A stretch of 12,557 nucleotides of DNA from Hydrogenophaga sp. GTDB taxonomy: Bacteria; Pseudomonadota; Gammaproteobacteria; Burkholderiales; Burkholderiaceae. Each line of letters opens with the position of its first letter. Positions within the stretch are counted from its first letter, which is position 1. The stretch spans positions 1 to 12,557 of the forward strand of contig JALOSH010000031.1 of assembly GCA_025458545.1 (NCBI GenBank). The letters run 5' to 3'. Under the pieces are notes generated by a model. That model saw nothing but the letters and a program-made list of their open reading frames with translations, had not been told where the DNA came from and did not search any database. Positions 1 through 6,828 of the stretch are shown here, in pieces. The translations under genes and the position numbers were made by a program.

Positions 1-326
1 TACACCGTCAGATCATCGGCCGCGCTGTCGCCACCGGCCTGCCCGAGCCAGGCCAGCGATCGAGCGCGCTGCCTGGGCGAAACACCATCCAGCCGCTGCC
101 CGTGCAGCAGCACCTGACCGCTGCTGTCGGCGTGCGGCGGCAGCAGGCCGGCCAGCGCCTTGAGCAGGGTGGACTTGCCCGCGCCGTTGGGTCCGACGAT
201 GCAGGTCCAGCGGCCCGCCGCCAGTCGCAGGTCCAGCCCGTGCAGCACCGCGCGGCGCAGATCGCCCTGCCCCAGCGAGGCATGGAGGCCGCGAGTTTCC
301 AGCGCGGGTGTGGTGCGGGTGTTCAT
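1..326 (-). CDS. btuD: Cobalamin ABC transporter ATP-binding protein (BtuD-like), 3' end outside window
   Basis: Only the first 108 codons are in the window; the frame is still open at base 1. The protein begins MNTRTTPALETRGLHASLGQ and carries a clear Walker A motif, GPNGAGKST, at about residues 43-51. It then has the usual LLKALAGLLPP helix and a Q-loop candidate in SLAWLGQ near residue 95. The signature, Walker B and H-loop segments lie beyond the edge. The family hydrolyses ATP on the cytoplasmic face to power import through a FecCD/BtuC permease. Its ATG overlaps the permease stop as ATGA (326-323), indicating translational coupling. The B12 assignment comes from the riboswitch, CobU, BtuF and BtuB-type neighbours. 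The ATPase alone could equally be a siderophore or haem type. Confidence 0.9.
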   Translation of the reverse strand, partial: MNTRTTPALETRGLHASLGQGDLRRAVLHGLDLRLAAGRWTCIVGPNGAGKSTLLKALAGLLPPHADSSGQVLLHGQRLDGVSPRQRARSLAWLGQAGGDSAADDLTV

Positions 327-1321
327 CGGCGGTCACCGCCGAGCACAGCGGTGAGCACGCCCACCGGCAGCTCCTGCGGGGCCATCAGCCCGCGCGCCAG
401 CGCGTCGGCCAGCATCAGCAGCGCGCCGCCCATCAGGCTGGCCAGCAGCACCAGCCAGGCGTGGGTGGTTTTGACGACGGCACGTACCAGGTGCGGCGCC
501 GCCAGCCCCACAAAAGCGATCAGCCCGGTTTGTGCCACCGCGCAGCCGGTGGCCAGCGCCAGCACGCCCACCAGCGCCATGCGCAACGGCGCCAGCGGCA
601 GGCCCAGACTCAGTGCAGTGGACTCGCCCAGCACCAGGCCGTCGAGCACACGCGCCAGCGACCACGCGAGCGCCAGGCACAACAGCCACACGCCCAGCAT
701 CAGCGCGCAGGCGCTCCAGCCCACGAATGCGGTCGAGCCCAGCATGAACGCCTGCATGGCCTGCAGCGTGTCGGGGAACCGGATGTTGACCAACGAAGCC
801 AGCGCGCCCAGCACCACACCCACCACCACGCCCGCGAGCAGCAAGCGCAGCGTGTGCTGCACACCGCGCGCCAGCGCCAGCGTCAGCAGCACGGCGGCCA
901 CTGCGCCCACAAAGGCAGCGCCCGTCAGGCCGACCCGCACCGCCAGCTCGGCAGCAAACGGCGAGACGCCGAACGCGGCCAGCGCCAACGCCACGCCGAG
1001 CGACGCGCCCGAGGCACTGCCGAGCAGAAAAGGATCGGCCAGCGGGTTGCGAAACAGACCCTGCGCCACCGCTCCCGCCAAGCCCAGCAGCGCCCCGGCG
1101 GCGAACGCACCCAGGGTGCGTGGGGCGCGAATGTCCCAGACGATCTGCGCCGCCACCGGGTCGGCCAGCATCTGCCACACCGCCTCCAGCCCGGCGCTGC
1201 CCACGCCCAGCCCCAGCACACCCAGCACCAGCGACAGCAACACCAGGCCGAACCCCAACCACTGCGCGCGCCACACCGGGCGGCGCGAAACGGCGGCATG
1301 GCGGGCGGCGGCTGCGTTCAA
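323..1321 (-). CDS. btuC: Cobalamin ABC transporter permease (FecCD/BtuC family), TTG start
   Basis: This 332-residue, strongly hydrophobic protein has FecCD-family landmarks: DIRAPRTLGAFAAGALLGLA, AVAQGLFRNPLADPFLLG, then GLIAFVGLAAPHLVR in the C-terminal half. It forms the inner-membrane channel that moves corrinoid handed over by BtuF, driven by BtuD. The start is TTG at 1321. A GGAGG (1333-1329) sits 7 bases upstream, and the next in-frame Met is about 50 residues in, past the first membrane helix. The C-terminus ends LPVGVLTAVLGGDRR, whereas relatives continue after LGG/LGA with roughly 10 more residues of a PxFxWLL type; that tail is missing. The gene follows btuF after a 61-base gap and overlaps btuD by 4 bases. 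The transported ligand is inferred from context. Confidence 0.92.
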   Translation of the reverse strand: MNAAAARHAAVSRRPVWRAQWLGFGLVLLSLVLGVLGLGVGSAGLEAVWQMLADPVAAQIVWDIRAPRTLGAFAAGALLGLAGAVAQGLFRNPLADPFLLGSASGASLGVALALAAFGVSPFAAELAVRVGLTGAAFVGAVAAVLLTLALARGVQHTLRLLLAGVVVGVVLGALASLVNIRFPDTLQAMQAFMLGSTAFVGWSACALMLGVWLLCLALAWSLARVLDGLVLGESTALSLGLPLAPLRMALVGVLALATGCAVAQTGLIAFVGLAAPHLVRAVVKTTHAWLVLLASLMGGALLMLADALARGLMAPQELPVGVLTAVLGGDRR

Positions 1322-1328
1322 CGGAAAA

Positions 1329-1333
1329 CCTCC
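1329..1333 (-). promoter_or_regulatory. Shine-Dalgarno deciding the TTG start of btuC
   Basis: On the minus strand GGAGG is followed by 7 bases (TTTTCCG) and then TTG AAC GCA. There is no ATG or GTG at a suitable distance. This strong site therefore fixes the permease start at the TTG at 1321. Confidence 0.8.
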
Positions 1334-1382
1334 GTGCTCCGCACTGCGGTGCGAACTTGCTTGGGGCGGCCAGGCGTTGCGT

Positions 1383-2267
1383 TCACAGACCTTTTTCCTT
1401 CAGGCAACGCGCCAGAATGCCAGCGGCCTCAGCCATGCGCGGGCCTGGCCGCACCAGCACGTCGGATTCAGCCACGCTGAACACACACACCCGGTCCTCG
1501 CGCAAAGCCCGGATGCCAGCCCAGCCGGGGCGCTGCGTCTGGCCGGCGAAGTTCTGGTCGCCGACCATGATCAGGTCCGGGTTGGCGCGCACCACAAACT
1601 CGGGGTTGAGCTTGGGGAACGGCCCCATGCTGGCGGGCAGGATGTTGCGCGCGCCCAGCCGCGCCAGCAGCTCGCCAATGAACGAGGCCTCGCCCGCCCC
1701 GTACGGCGCGCTGTTCACTTCGAAATAGACGCGGGTCTGCTTCACGCTGGCGGGAAGCGTCTGCGCCGCCGCCGACACCGCGGCATCGATGCTGTTCCAG
1801 ATGCGTTGCGGCGCCTGGGCATCGGCCCCCAGCATCTGCGCCACCGTGCCCAGCACGCGCCGCACACCGGCCGCGTCCTTGGGCTCCAGCACCACCACCT
1901 TGAGCCCGAGCGCGCGCAACTGGTTGGTCGCGCGCGACGAACCCGCGATCAGCACCGCGTCGGGCCGCAGGGCCACGATGGCTTCCACATTCGGATCGAT
2001 GCCGCCACCGAGCTGCGGCAAGGGCTTCACCGAAGCGGGCCAGTTGGAGAAACGGTCCACGCCGACCAGCCGGTCGCAGGCGCCCAGCTCGCACACGGTT
2101 TCGGTCAGCGATGGGAGCAGCGAGACGATGCGCTGCGGTGGCGTGGCCCATTGTGTGGTGACGCCGCTTTCATCGGTCACCTGCACGCCCGCCGCCGAAG
2201 CGGCTTGCAGGAACAGCATCAATCCCATGGCCATGACACGGAGACACCATGGGGTGGGGCTGGCCAT
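1383..2267 (-). CDS. btuF: Periplasmic cobalamin-binding protein (BtuF-like)
   Basis: This is the substrate-binding component that captures corrinoid in the periplasm and delivers it to BtuC. The 294-residue protein starts with a signal peptide: a short N-region, the hydrophobic stretch VMAMGLMLFLQAASA, and likely cleavage near residue 26 after SAA. The mature part begins with the class III binding-protein pattern RIVSLLPSLTETVCELG at 46-62, then DPNVEAIVALRPDAVLIAG, and ends GPRMAEAAGILARCLKEKGL. The frame stays open 20 codons upstream, but the ATG at 2267 is preferred. It gives the signal peptide directly at the N-terminus, has AAGGGA about 9 bases upstream, and overlaps the cobU stop as TGATG. 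Siderophore or haem binders look alike; the operon favours B12. Confidence 0.9.
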   Translation of the reverse strand: MASPTPWCLRVMAMGLMLFLQAASAAGVQVTDESGVTTQWATPPQRIVSLLPSLTETVCELGACDRLVGVDRFSNWPASVKPLPQLGGGIDPNVEAIVALRPDAVLIAGSSRATNQLRALGLKVVVLEPKDAAGVRRVLGTVAQMLGADAQAPQRIWNSIDAAVSAAAQTLPASVKQTRVYFEVNSAPYGAGEASFIGELLARLGARNILPASMGPFPKLNPEFVVRANPDLIMVGDQNFAGQTQRPGWAGIRALREDRVCVFSVAESDVLVRPGPRMAEAAGILARCLKEKGL

Positions 2268-2839
2268 CACAACGATCCCTTCAGCACCAGCGGCAAACCC
2301 GCGGCCATGAACACCACACGCTCGCACACCCCGGCCACGGACTGGTTGAGCAGCCCCAGCGCGTCCACAAAGCCGCGCACCTCCCGCCCGAGCGGGATCA
2401 CGCCCAGACCGATCTCGTTGCCCACCAACACCACCGGCCCGGGTGCCTGCTGCACGGCCTTCACCAGATCATCCACGGCGTCCTGCACCTCGGCCTCGCT
2501 GCGTGCATCGCCCTGGGCGGGCATCAACCAATTGGTCAACCACAAGGTCAGGCAGTCCACCACCAGCAGGGTTTGCGGTGTGCTGTGTTTTTCCAGCGCA
2601 GCGGCCAGATCGAGTGGCTCCTCCAGCGTCTGCAGACCCGGCACGCGCCGGGCCCGGTCGCGCTGGTGGCGCTCAATGCGTTCGCGCATCGCGGCGTCGC
2701 CCGGCAAAGCAGAGGCGATCAGCAGCGCAGCGCGGTCGGGGGCAGCGCCCAGCCAATGGCGAGCCAGCGTCTCGGCGCGGCGCGACTTGCCGCTTTTCTG
2801 GCCGCCGAGGATGAGTTCGCTGCGGGCGATCTCAGCCAT
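2267..2839 (-). CDS. cobU: Adenosylcobinamide kinase / adenosylcobinamide-phosphate guanylyltransferase
   Basis: CobU phosphorylates adenosylcobinamide and then attaches GMP to give adenosylcobinamide-GDP, in the late, nucleotide-loop part of B12 synthesis in the cytoplasm. The 190-residue length is usual for the family. Visible motifs are the P-loop GGQKSGKS (12-19; many homologues have GARSGKS), RERIERHQRDR with His58 as the likely guanylylated histidine, VDCLTLWLTN (94-103, Walker-B-like Asp95), and GNEIGLGVIPLGREVRGFVD (140-159). The gene begins 8 bases inside the end of the leaderless BtuF-like gene and its stop shares a base with the btuF start, so it is embedded in the transport operon. 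Placing cobU among importer genes suggests salvage of imported cobinamide. Confidence 0.95.
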   Translation of the reverse strand: MAEIARSELILGGQKSGKSRRAETLARHWLGAAPDRAALLIASALPGDAAMRERIERHQRDRARRVPGLQTLEEPLDLAAALEKHSTPQTLLVVDCLTLWLTNWLMPAQGDARSEAEVQDAVDDLVKAVQQAPGPVVLVGNEIGLGVIPLGREVRGFVDALGLLNQSVAGVCERVVFMAAGLPLVLKGSL

Positions 2840-3644
2840 GTTTCATCGTCCAATCGGTGATGATGCGGTGCAGTTGCTCCACCCCGTCGGTGAGCGCGGC
2901 CGGACCGGGCTGCAGGATGTCGGCCGACTTGATCTCGAACAGCTGACCGTCGCGGACCGCCGGCACGTCCTGCCAGCCGGGCCGCGAGGACACCTTTCCC
3001 GCGCGGAAGTGCTTGCCGCACCAGGAGCCCACGATGATGTCGGGCGCACGTGCCACGATGCTGGCACCGTCGGCAATGATGCGCTGCTTGCCCATGGGTT
3101 CGCGCGCCAGCTCTGGAAAGACGTCGTCCCCGCCCGCGATGCCGATCAGCTCCGACACCCAGCGGATAGCGCTGATCTGCGGCTCGTCCCATTCTTCAAA
3201 ATACACGCGCGGTCGGCGTTTGCCCGTGGCCTGCAGCGATCGCGCGGCGGCGTCGATCTGCGCCAGCCGCTCGCGCATCTGGCCGATCTGTGCCAAACCC
3301 TCATCGACACAACCCACCATGGCCGCCACCTGGTACAGCATGGAAAAAATCTCGTCCACGCTGCGCTGGTTGAACACCGTGATCTGCACGCCGGCACGGA
3401 TCAGCGCCGCCGCAATGTCGGCCTGCAGATCGGAGAAGCCAAACACACAGTCGGGCTGCAGCGCCAGGATCTTGTCGATCTTGGCGCTGAGGAAGGCGCT
3501 GACCTTGGGCTTCTCCTCACGCGCCCGGCGCGGCCGCACCGTGTAACCCGAGATGCCCACGATCCGCGCCTCCTGCCCCAGCCGGTACAGCCACTCGGTG
3601 GTTTCTTCGGTGAGACAGACGATGCGTTGTGGGCCGTGCAACAT
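2832..3644 (-). CDS. BtuF-like corrinoid/metal-chelate-binding protein without signal peptide
   Basis: This 270-residue protein has the same fold pattern as the secreted BtuF downstream: QRIVCLTEETTEWLYRLG near the N-terminus, KIDKILALQPDCVFGFSDLQ, a long central helix (about residues 95-140), then RPRVYFEEWDEPQISAIRW and GASIVARAPDIIVGSWCGKH. It begins MLHGPQRIVCL with no hydrophobic leader. An in-frame TAG at 3653-3651 lies three codons before the ATG, so the frame cannot extend upstream to gain one. It should therefore be cytoplasmic, which is odd for a binding-protein family. It lies 20 bases after the receptor gene and overlaps cobU by 8 bases. A role in holding or passing on corrinoid inside the cell is inference; the ligand is unproven. 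Confidence 0.85.
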   Translation of the reverse strand: MLHGPQRIVCLTEETTEWLYRLGQEARIVGISGYTVRPRRAREEKPKVSAFLSAKIDKILALQPDCVFGFSDLQADIAAALIRAGVQITVFNQRSVDEIFSMLYQVAAMVGCVDEGLAQIGQMRERLAQIDAAARSLQATGKRRPRVYFEEWDEPQISAIRWVSELIGIAGGDDVFPELAREPMGKQRIIADGASIVARAPDIIVGSWCGKHFRAGKVSSRPGWQDVPAVRDGQLFEIKSADILQPGPAALTDGVEQLHRIITDWTMKHG

Positions 3645-3664
3645 GGTGCGCTACTTGTCTTGGG

Positions 3665-5527
3665 TCAGAACCGGGGCCGCCAGGTCAGGCCCAGGTACAG
3701 ACTGCGCGGCTGCTGGTTGTAGCTGTACACGGTCTGGTAGCTCGCATTGCCCACATTGTCGAGGCGGGCACGCAGCTCCAGGTCGGCGCGCAGTTTGTAG
3801 GAAGCCGCGAGGTCCAGGACCGTGTACTTCTTCAAACTGGTGTTCACAGCCGCAAAGGTGGCCGGATCGCTGTAGCTGTCATTGCGGGTACCGCTGTGGC
3901 GCAGGTCGGCATCGAACAGCACACCCGCCACGGGCTGCGAAACACCCAGAGACCAGAGCGTCTTGGCACGGCGCGTCAGCGGTTGACCGGTGATGTCGTT
4001 GACGGGGTCCTGGCGCGTCAGGCTGCCGCGCAGACGGGTGTCGCCCCACTGGCCTTTGTAGGAAATCTCCAGACCCTGGTTGCTGGTTCGCCCGATGTTT
4101 TCAAAGCGCGGAAATCTGTAATCCAGCTGGTCCTTGACCTGGGTCTTGAAATACGTGGCGCGCAAGAGCTGTGCACCGCTCTCGAACTGAGCACCCAGTT
4201 CGTGGCTTCGCGCCTGCTCCGGCTTCAGGTTCGGGTTGCCAAATCCGGGTGCGAACAAATAGCCCAGCGGCGGCGCATTGAATGCGGTGGAACTGCTGGC
4301 GATCAACTTGAACCGATCGTCCAGCGGCAGGCTGTAGCCCAGGTAACCGGTGGACTTCGCGAGCGCACCGACCTTGTCACGCCGCAGATTCAACTGCACC
4401 AGACCTGGGCCTGCCTCGCCTTCGATGCCGGCAAAAACGGCCGAGGCATTGCGCTGGACGTCGTAGGTCGCGTAAACGTTCGAACCGGTGTTCACACGCT
4501 GCCGCTGGCGCTCGACACCGGCCGTGAGCAGCCAGTCCTGGCCCAGTTTGAGGTTGTTGGTCCAGTTGAGCATGGCCACCCGGGTGTCGAAGCTGTCGCT
4601 CGAACCGAAGGTCCCGTTGTCGAAGGTCGTGCTGCGGTCGGTCTGTTCGCTCAGCACGACCCGGCTGCGCCAGCCGCCCCAGGTGTTGTCGGAAAACAGG
4701 CTGGCTTGGCCCAGGCGGGTGGATGAGGTTTGAAAATCTGCAGCGCCACCAAAGGCGTTGTCGTAGTCGGTGTCGCCATCGGAGCGCGAGACACGCAAGC
4801 CCATCTGGTGACCCGCTGCCAACTGCTGGGACACCGACAGATTGAACGAGGTGTTGCGGTAGCCATCGGCGTCCGGGTTGGCAGTGGGCAGCTGAACACT
4901 GTTGACCGATGAAAAGCCATCGGTCAAGAAGCGCGAAGCGCCGGCACTGATCGACGTCGTGCCCAGGGTACCGCCGACCTGAGCCGCCAGCTTGCGGGTG
5001 TTTCGGGGCCCGAGATCCAGAACGACGTTGGCCGAAGGCTCCCTCGACCCCGTGCGGGTGAAGATCTGGATCACGCCACCAATGGCGCCCGAACCATAAA
5101 TGGCCGACACATTGCCGCGAACGATCTCCACGCGCTCCACGTTGTCGAGCATCAGGTGTTCCAGGCTGACCGCGCCGGACGCGTCCTGTTTGTTCAGCGG
5201 CACGCCGTCGATCAGCACCAAGGTCTGCAGCGATGGTGCACCCCGCATGAACACACTGGAGACGGTCCCCACACCGCCGTTCTGCGTGCGTTGCAGGCCA
5301 GCTTCACGCTGCAGCAGCGTGACCAGGTCACTGGCCTGGGAGCGCTCGATGTCATCGCGGGTGATGACCGTGGTGTGCGGCACCGCGGCACTGAGCAACT
5401 GGGTGCTGCGCGTGGCGGTCACCACGGTTTCTGGCAGGGTCGCACTGGTTTGTGCGTGGGAAGGCAAAGTGGCCATCAAGGCCAAAGGCAGCGCAGCAAG
5501 GCCTGCGCGCGGATTGCGGGATTTCAT
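3665..5527 (-). CDS. btuB: TonB-dependent outer-membrane receptor, BtuB type
   Basis: This 620-residue outer-membrane beta-barrel is predicted to import cobalamin using TonB energy. A signal peptide spans residues 1-25, with cleavage likely after SHA. The TonB box ETVVTAT is at 33-39. The plug follows, with ITRDDIERSQASDLVTLLQ, SVFMRGAPSLQTLVLIDGVP and VERVEIVRGNVSAIYGSGAIGG. The remainder is barrel, closing on YLGLTWRPRF with the terminal Phe typical of outer-membrane proteins. The length is close to that of BtuB. The ATG at 5527 is preceded in frame by TGA two codons earlier, so this is the earliest start; no good Shine-Dalgarno is visible. A cobalamin riboswitch directly upstream supports B12 over siderophore substrates and implies repression when B12 is abundant. 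Confidence 0.93.
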   Translation of the reverse strand: MKSRNPRAGLAALPLALMATLPSHAQTSATLPETVVTATRSTQLLSAAVPHTTVITRDDIERSQASDLVTLLQREAGLQRTQNGGVGTVSSVFMRGAPSLQTLVLIDGVPLNKQDASGAVSLEHLMLDNVERVEIVRGNVSAIYGSGAIGGVIQIFTRTGSREPSANVVLDLGPRNTRKLAAQVGGTLGTTSISAGASRFLTDGFSSVNSVQLPTANPDADGYRNTSFNLSVSQQLAAGHQMGLRVSRSDGDTDYDNAFGGAADFQTSSTRLGQASLFSDNTWGGWRSRVVLSEQTDRSTTFDNGTFGSSDSFDTRVAMLNWTNNLKLGQDWLLTAGVERQRQRVNTGSNVYATYDVQRNASAVFAGIEGEAGPGLVQLNLRRDKVGALAKSTGYLGYSLPLDDRFKLIASSSTAFNAPPLGYLFAPGFGNPNLKPEQARSHELGAQFESGAQLLRATYFKTQVKDQLDYRFPRFENIGRTSNQGLEISYKGQWGDTRLRGSLTRQDPVNDITGQPLTRRAKTLWSLGVSQPVAGVLFDADLRHSGTRNDSYSDPATFAAVNTSLKKYTVLDLAASYKLRADLELRARLDNVGNASYQTVYSYNQQPRSLYLGLTWRPRF

Positions 5528-5591
5528 GGATCAGAACAGACAAGATGATGTGCTCTCACCGCCTTCCCCGACGGTGCATGAGCGTCACGGC

Positions 5592-5613
5592 GGCGCACCC
5601 TTGCGGACGCACC
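5592..5613 (-). promoter_or_regulatory. GCAA-tetraloop hairpin downstream of the riboswitch aptamer
   Basis: On the minus strand GGTGCGTCC (5613-5605), loop GCAA, and GGGTGCGCC (5600-5592) can form a 9-bp stem with three G-U pairs closed by a GNRA loop. It lies 7 bases after the aptamer P1 helix and about 65 bases before the btuB start. No U-tract follows, so it does not look like an intrinsic terminator. It is a candidate part of the expression platform. Confidence 0.5.
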
Positions 5614-5620
5614 ACCACCT

Positions 5621-5838
5621 CGTTGGCCGGTATCCGGGCTGGCAGAGCGACCTTCATCACCTTCCCAGGCGCCTGGCGGCGCCCAGTGGTTGTGAGATGA
5701 AAGCGGAGACCCTGAAACATCAGAGATCCCGTCTGCTTACCGTTGCGGGGGCAGCGCAGGTTAGGTCGGTCCGTGTGAACTTTCCCTCCTGCTTCCCGTT
5801 GAACTGCGGCGTGTGAACCACACCGCGAGCACCAACGG
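5621..5838 (-). promoter_or_regulatory. Cobalamin riboswitch (AdoCbl aptamer)
   Basis: Read on the minus strand, conserved blocks appear in the expected order. They are GGTGC (5833-5829), AACGGGAAGC (5800-5791), CCCCGCAACGGTAAGC (5751-5736), ACCACTG (5690-5684), a GGCGCC-loop-GGCGCC arm (5683-5668), GGGAAGGTGATGAAGG (5666-5651) and the B12 box AGCCCGGATACCGGCC (5640-5625). P1 closes perfectly: CGTTGG (5837-5832) with CCAACG (5626-5621). The element precedes btuB, so bound cobalamin should lower expression of the transport operon. The leader to btuB shows no intrinsic terminator; control of translation is therefore more likely, by inference. Together with its leader it fills most of the 374-base stretch between the divergent genes. 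Confidence 0.96.
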
Positions 5839-5843
5839 CTGGC

Positions 5844-5849
5844 ATTCTA
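5844..5849 (-). promoter_or_regulatory. Probable -10 box for the B12 operon
   Basis: TAGAAT on the minus strand (5849-5844) lies 6 bases before the first base of the riboswitch P1 helix (5837). That puts the expected transcription start at the aptamer edge. No convincing -35 is seen at 17 bases (GGTTCC), so activator help or a weak promoter is possible. Confidence 0.45.
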
Positions 5850-5873
5850 AGCCCGGGGTGCTTGCGGGAACCC

Positions 5874-5879
5874 TACAAT
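5874..5879 (+). promoter_or_regulatory. Probable -10 box for the zapB-like/zapA operon
   Basis: TACAAT at 5874-5879 is placed to start transcription near 5886, giving a leader of only about 16 bases before the ATG at 5902. No Shine-Dalgarno is visible in that leader and the -35 region is poor. The promoter faces away from, and lies about 25 bases from, the divergent -10 of the B12 operon. Confidence 0.45.
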
Positions 5880-5901
5880 GTGAAATCAACCCGTGACCAC
5901 C

Positions 5902-6129
5902 ATGGCCGACCCCAAGCAACTTGACCAGATCACCGAGCGTGTGGAGCGCCTGTTGTTGCGCCATGAAGAACTGCAACGCACCAACACGCTGTTGCACGAA
6001 CAGGTGATGGCACTGCAGACCGAGCGCGATTCGCTCAAGTCGCGACTCAACGCGGCGCGCGCGCGCATCGATGCCCTGCTCGATCGCCTGCCCGCCACCG
6101 CTGAAGCCCACCGCAAGGACAGCGCATGA
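5902..6129 (+). CDS. Small coiled-coil protein, ZapB-like, upstream of zapA
   Basis: This 75-residue, highly charged helical protein (MADPKQLDQITERVERLLLR at the N-terminus) has heptad-like Leu/Val spacing over nearly its whole length, as in ZapB-type division proteins and the small family often found directly before zapA. No membrane segment or catalytic motif is seen. A GTG at 5893 would add three residues. ATG 5902 is preferred because MADPKQL starts the coiled coil directly, but neither start has a clear ribosome-binding site. Its TGA overlaps the zapA ATG as ATGA, so the two are probably translated together. A role at the Z-ring is inferred from its neighbour and its shape. Confidence 0.85.
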   Translation: MADPKQLDQITERVERLLLRHEELQRTNTLLHEQVMALQTERDSLKSRLNAARARIDALLDRLPATAEAHRKDSA

Positions 6130-6506
6130 ACAAGCCGGCGAGCAAGCAGATCGAAGTCCAGATCATGGGGCAGAGCTACCTGCTCGCCTGTCCGGTGGGA
6201 GGCGAGTCCGCGTTGCTCGACGCGGTCGAGCGCGTGGACACCGCCATGTGCCGGATCCGCGACGCGGGCAAGGTGAAGGCCCGCGACCGGATCGCGGTCC
6301 TGGCCTCTCTGAACCTGGCTTTTGAACTCTCGCAAAAAGAAACCGAGCAGTTCGAGCATTCGGCTTTTGGACAGACCGAAACCGCCCCGCTCGCCGACCC
6401 GTCGAGCGCCTTGGTCTCCGACCAAGACCCCGCCGCTCAGGCCCGCATCGATGAACTGATCCGCAGGCTGGACAGCACCCTGGGCAACGACGGCCAGTTG
6501 CTCTGA
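6126..6506 (+). CDS. zapA: Cell division protein ZapA
   Basis: ZapA binds FtsZ and bundles protofilaments at the Z-ring. The 126-residue protein has the family N-domain, KQIEVQIMGQSYLLACPVGG then LLDAVERVDTAMCRIR, followed by VKARDRIAVLASLNLAFEL leading into a C-terminal helix (AQARIDELIRRLDSTLG) for dimer or tetramer coiled-coil contact. The segment between, about residues 78-100, is Pro/Ala/Ser-rich and looks like a loop. It overlaps the upstream coiled-coil gene by 4 bases. A terminator begins 3 bases after its stop, and the 6S RNA gene follows; the same order is seen in many proteobacteria. Confidence 0.95.
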   Translation: MNKPASKQIEVQIMGQSYLLACPVGGESALLDAVERVDTAMCRIRDAGKVKARDRIAVLASLNLAFELSQKETEQFEHSAFGQTETAPLADPSSALVSDQDPAAQARIDELIRRLDSTLGNDGQLL

Positions 6507-6508
6507 TC

Positions 6509-6533
6509 AGCCCTTCATACACAGGGCTTTTTT
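6509..6533 (+). terminator. Rho-independent terminator after zapA
   Basis: AGCCC (6509-6513) and GGGCT (6524-6528) form a 5-bp GC-rich stem with a 10-base loop, and the stem runs into a six-T tract (6528-6533). It separates the zapA transcript from the 6S RNA gene. Confidence 0.8.
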
Positions 6534-6569
6534 ATGGACCTGCGGTCCACACAACGGCGACACAGCACC

Positions 6570-6575
6570 TACAAT
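6570..6575 (+). promoter_or_regulatory. -10 box of the 6S RNA gene
   Basis: TACAAT at 6570-6575 is 2 bases before the 14-bp closing stem of 6S RNA and fits a start around 6580-6582. The region 17 bases upstream has no good -35 match. Confidence 0.6.
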
Positions 6576-6577
6576 TC

Positions 6578-6757
6578 GAGGTGTCTGCAGTGCGCGCCGG
6601 GCTTTATATTTCCTTGAACCAATGCTCATTGAGCACGGGCTAGGTACATTGCCTGATGGGTGTGAGCATCTCGCGTCAGATGAACCCGAAGTCACGCTGC
6701 CCTGGCCCACCTGAACCCCGGTTCAGGATGACGGTCTGGCGGTACTGCAGACACCTC
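6578..6757 (+). ncRNA. ssrS: 6S RNA
   Basis: 6S RNA binds sigma70-RNA polymerase by mimicking an open promoter and lowers transcription in stationary phase. A perfect 14-bp terminal helix is formed by GAGGTGTCTGCAGT (6578-6591) and ACTGCAGACACCTC (6744-6757). A second helix pairs GCCGGGC (6596-6602) with GTCTGGC (6734-6740). Next comes an open region containing TTTATATTTC (6603-6612), then CTTGAACC (6613-6620) pairing with GGTTCAGG (6720-6727). The right strand can instead fold on itself as CCTGAACCCCGGTTCAGG (6710-6727), the switch-type hairpin also present in the E. coli molecule. The size of about 180 bases and the position after zapA match the family. The exact ends are approximate. Confidence 0.93.
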
Positions 6758-6828
6758 ATACCCCCTTCCCACGAGGCCCTCAGCGGTCGCGCGGCAGCCC
6801 TGGCCAAGGTCACCTGGCCTTCATCCCC

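Noticed and set aside
102..3722. A very long open frame on the plus strand
   Set aside because: It runs antisense through five B12 genes with clear motifs on the minus strand. Its translation is low-complexity Ser/Ala/Arg/Gln text, as expected from high-GC shadow frames.
5556..5579. Seven-codon mini-frame (MHRRGRR) in the btuB leader, minus strand
   Set aside because: No ribosome-binding site precedes it, and a frame this short is expected by chance. It could only be supported by ribosome profiling.
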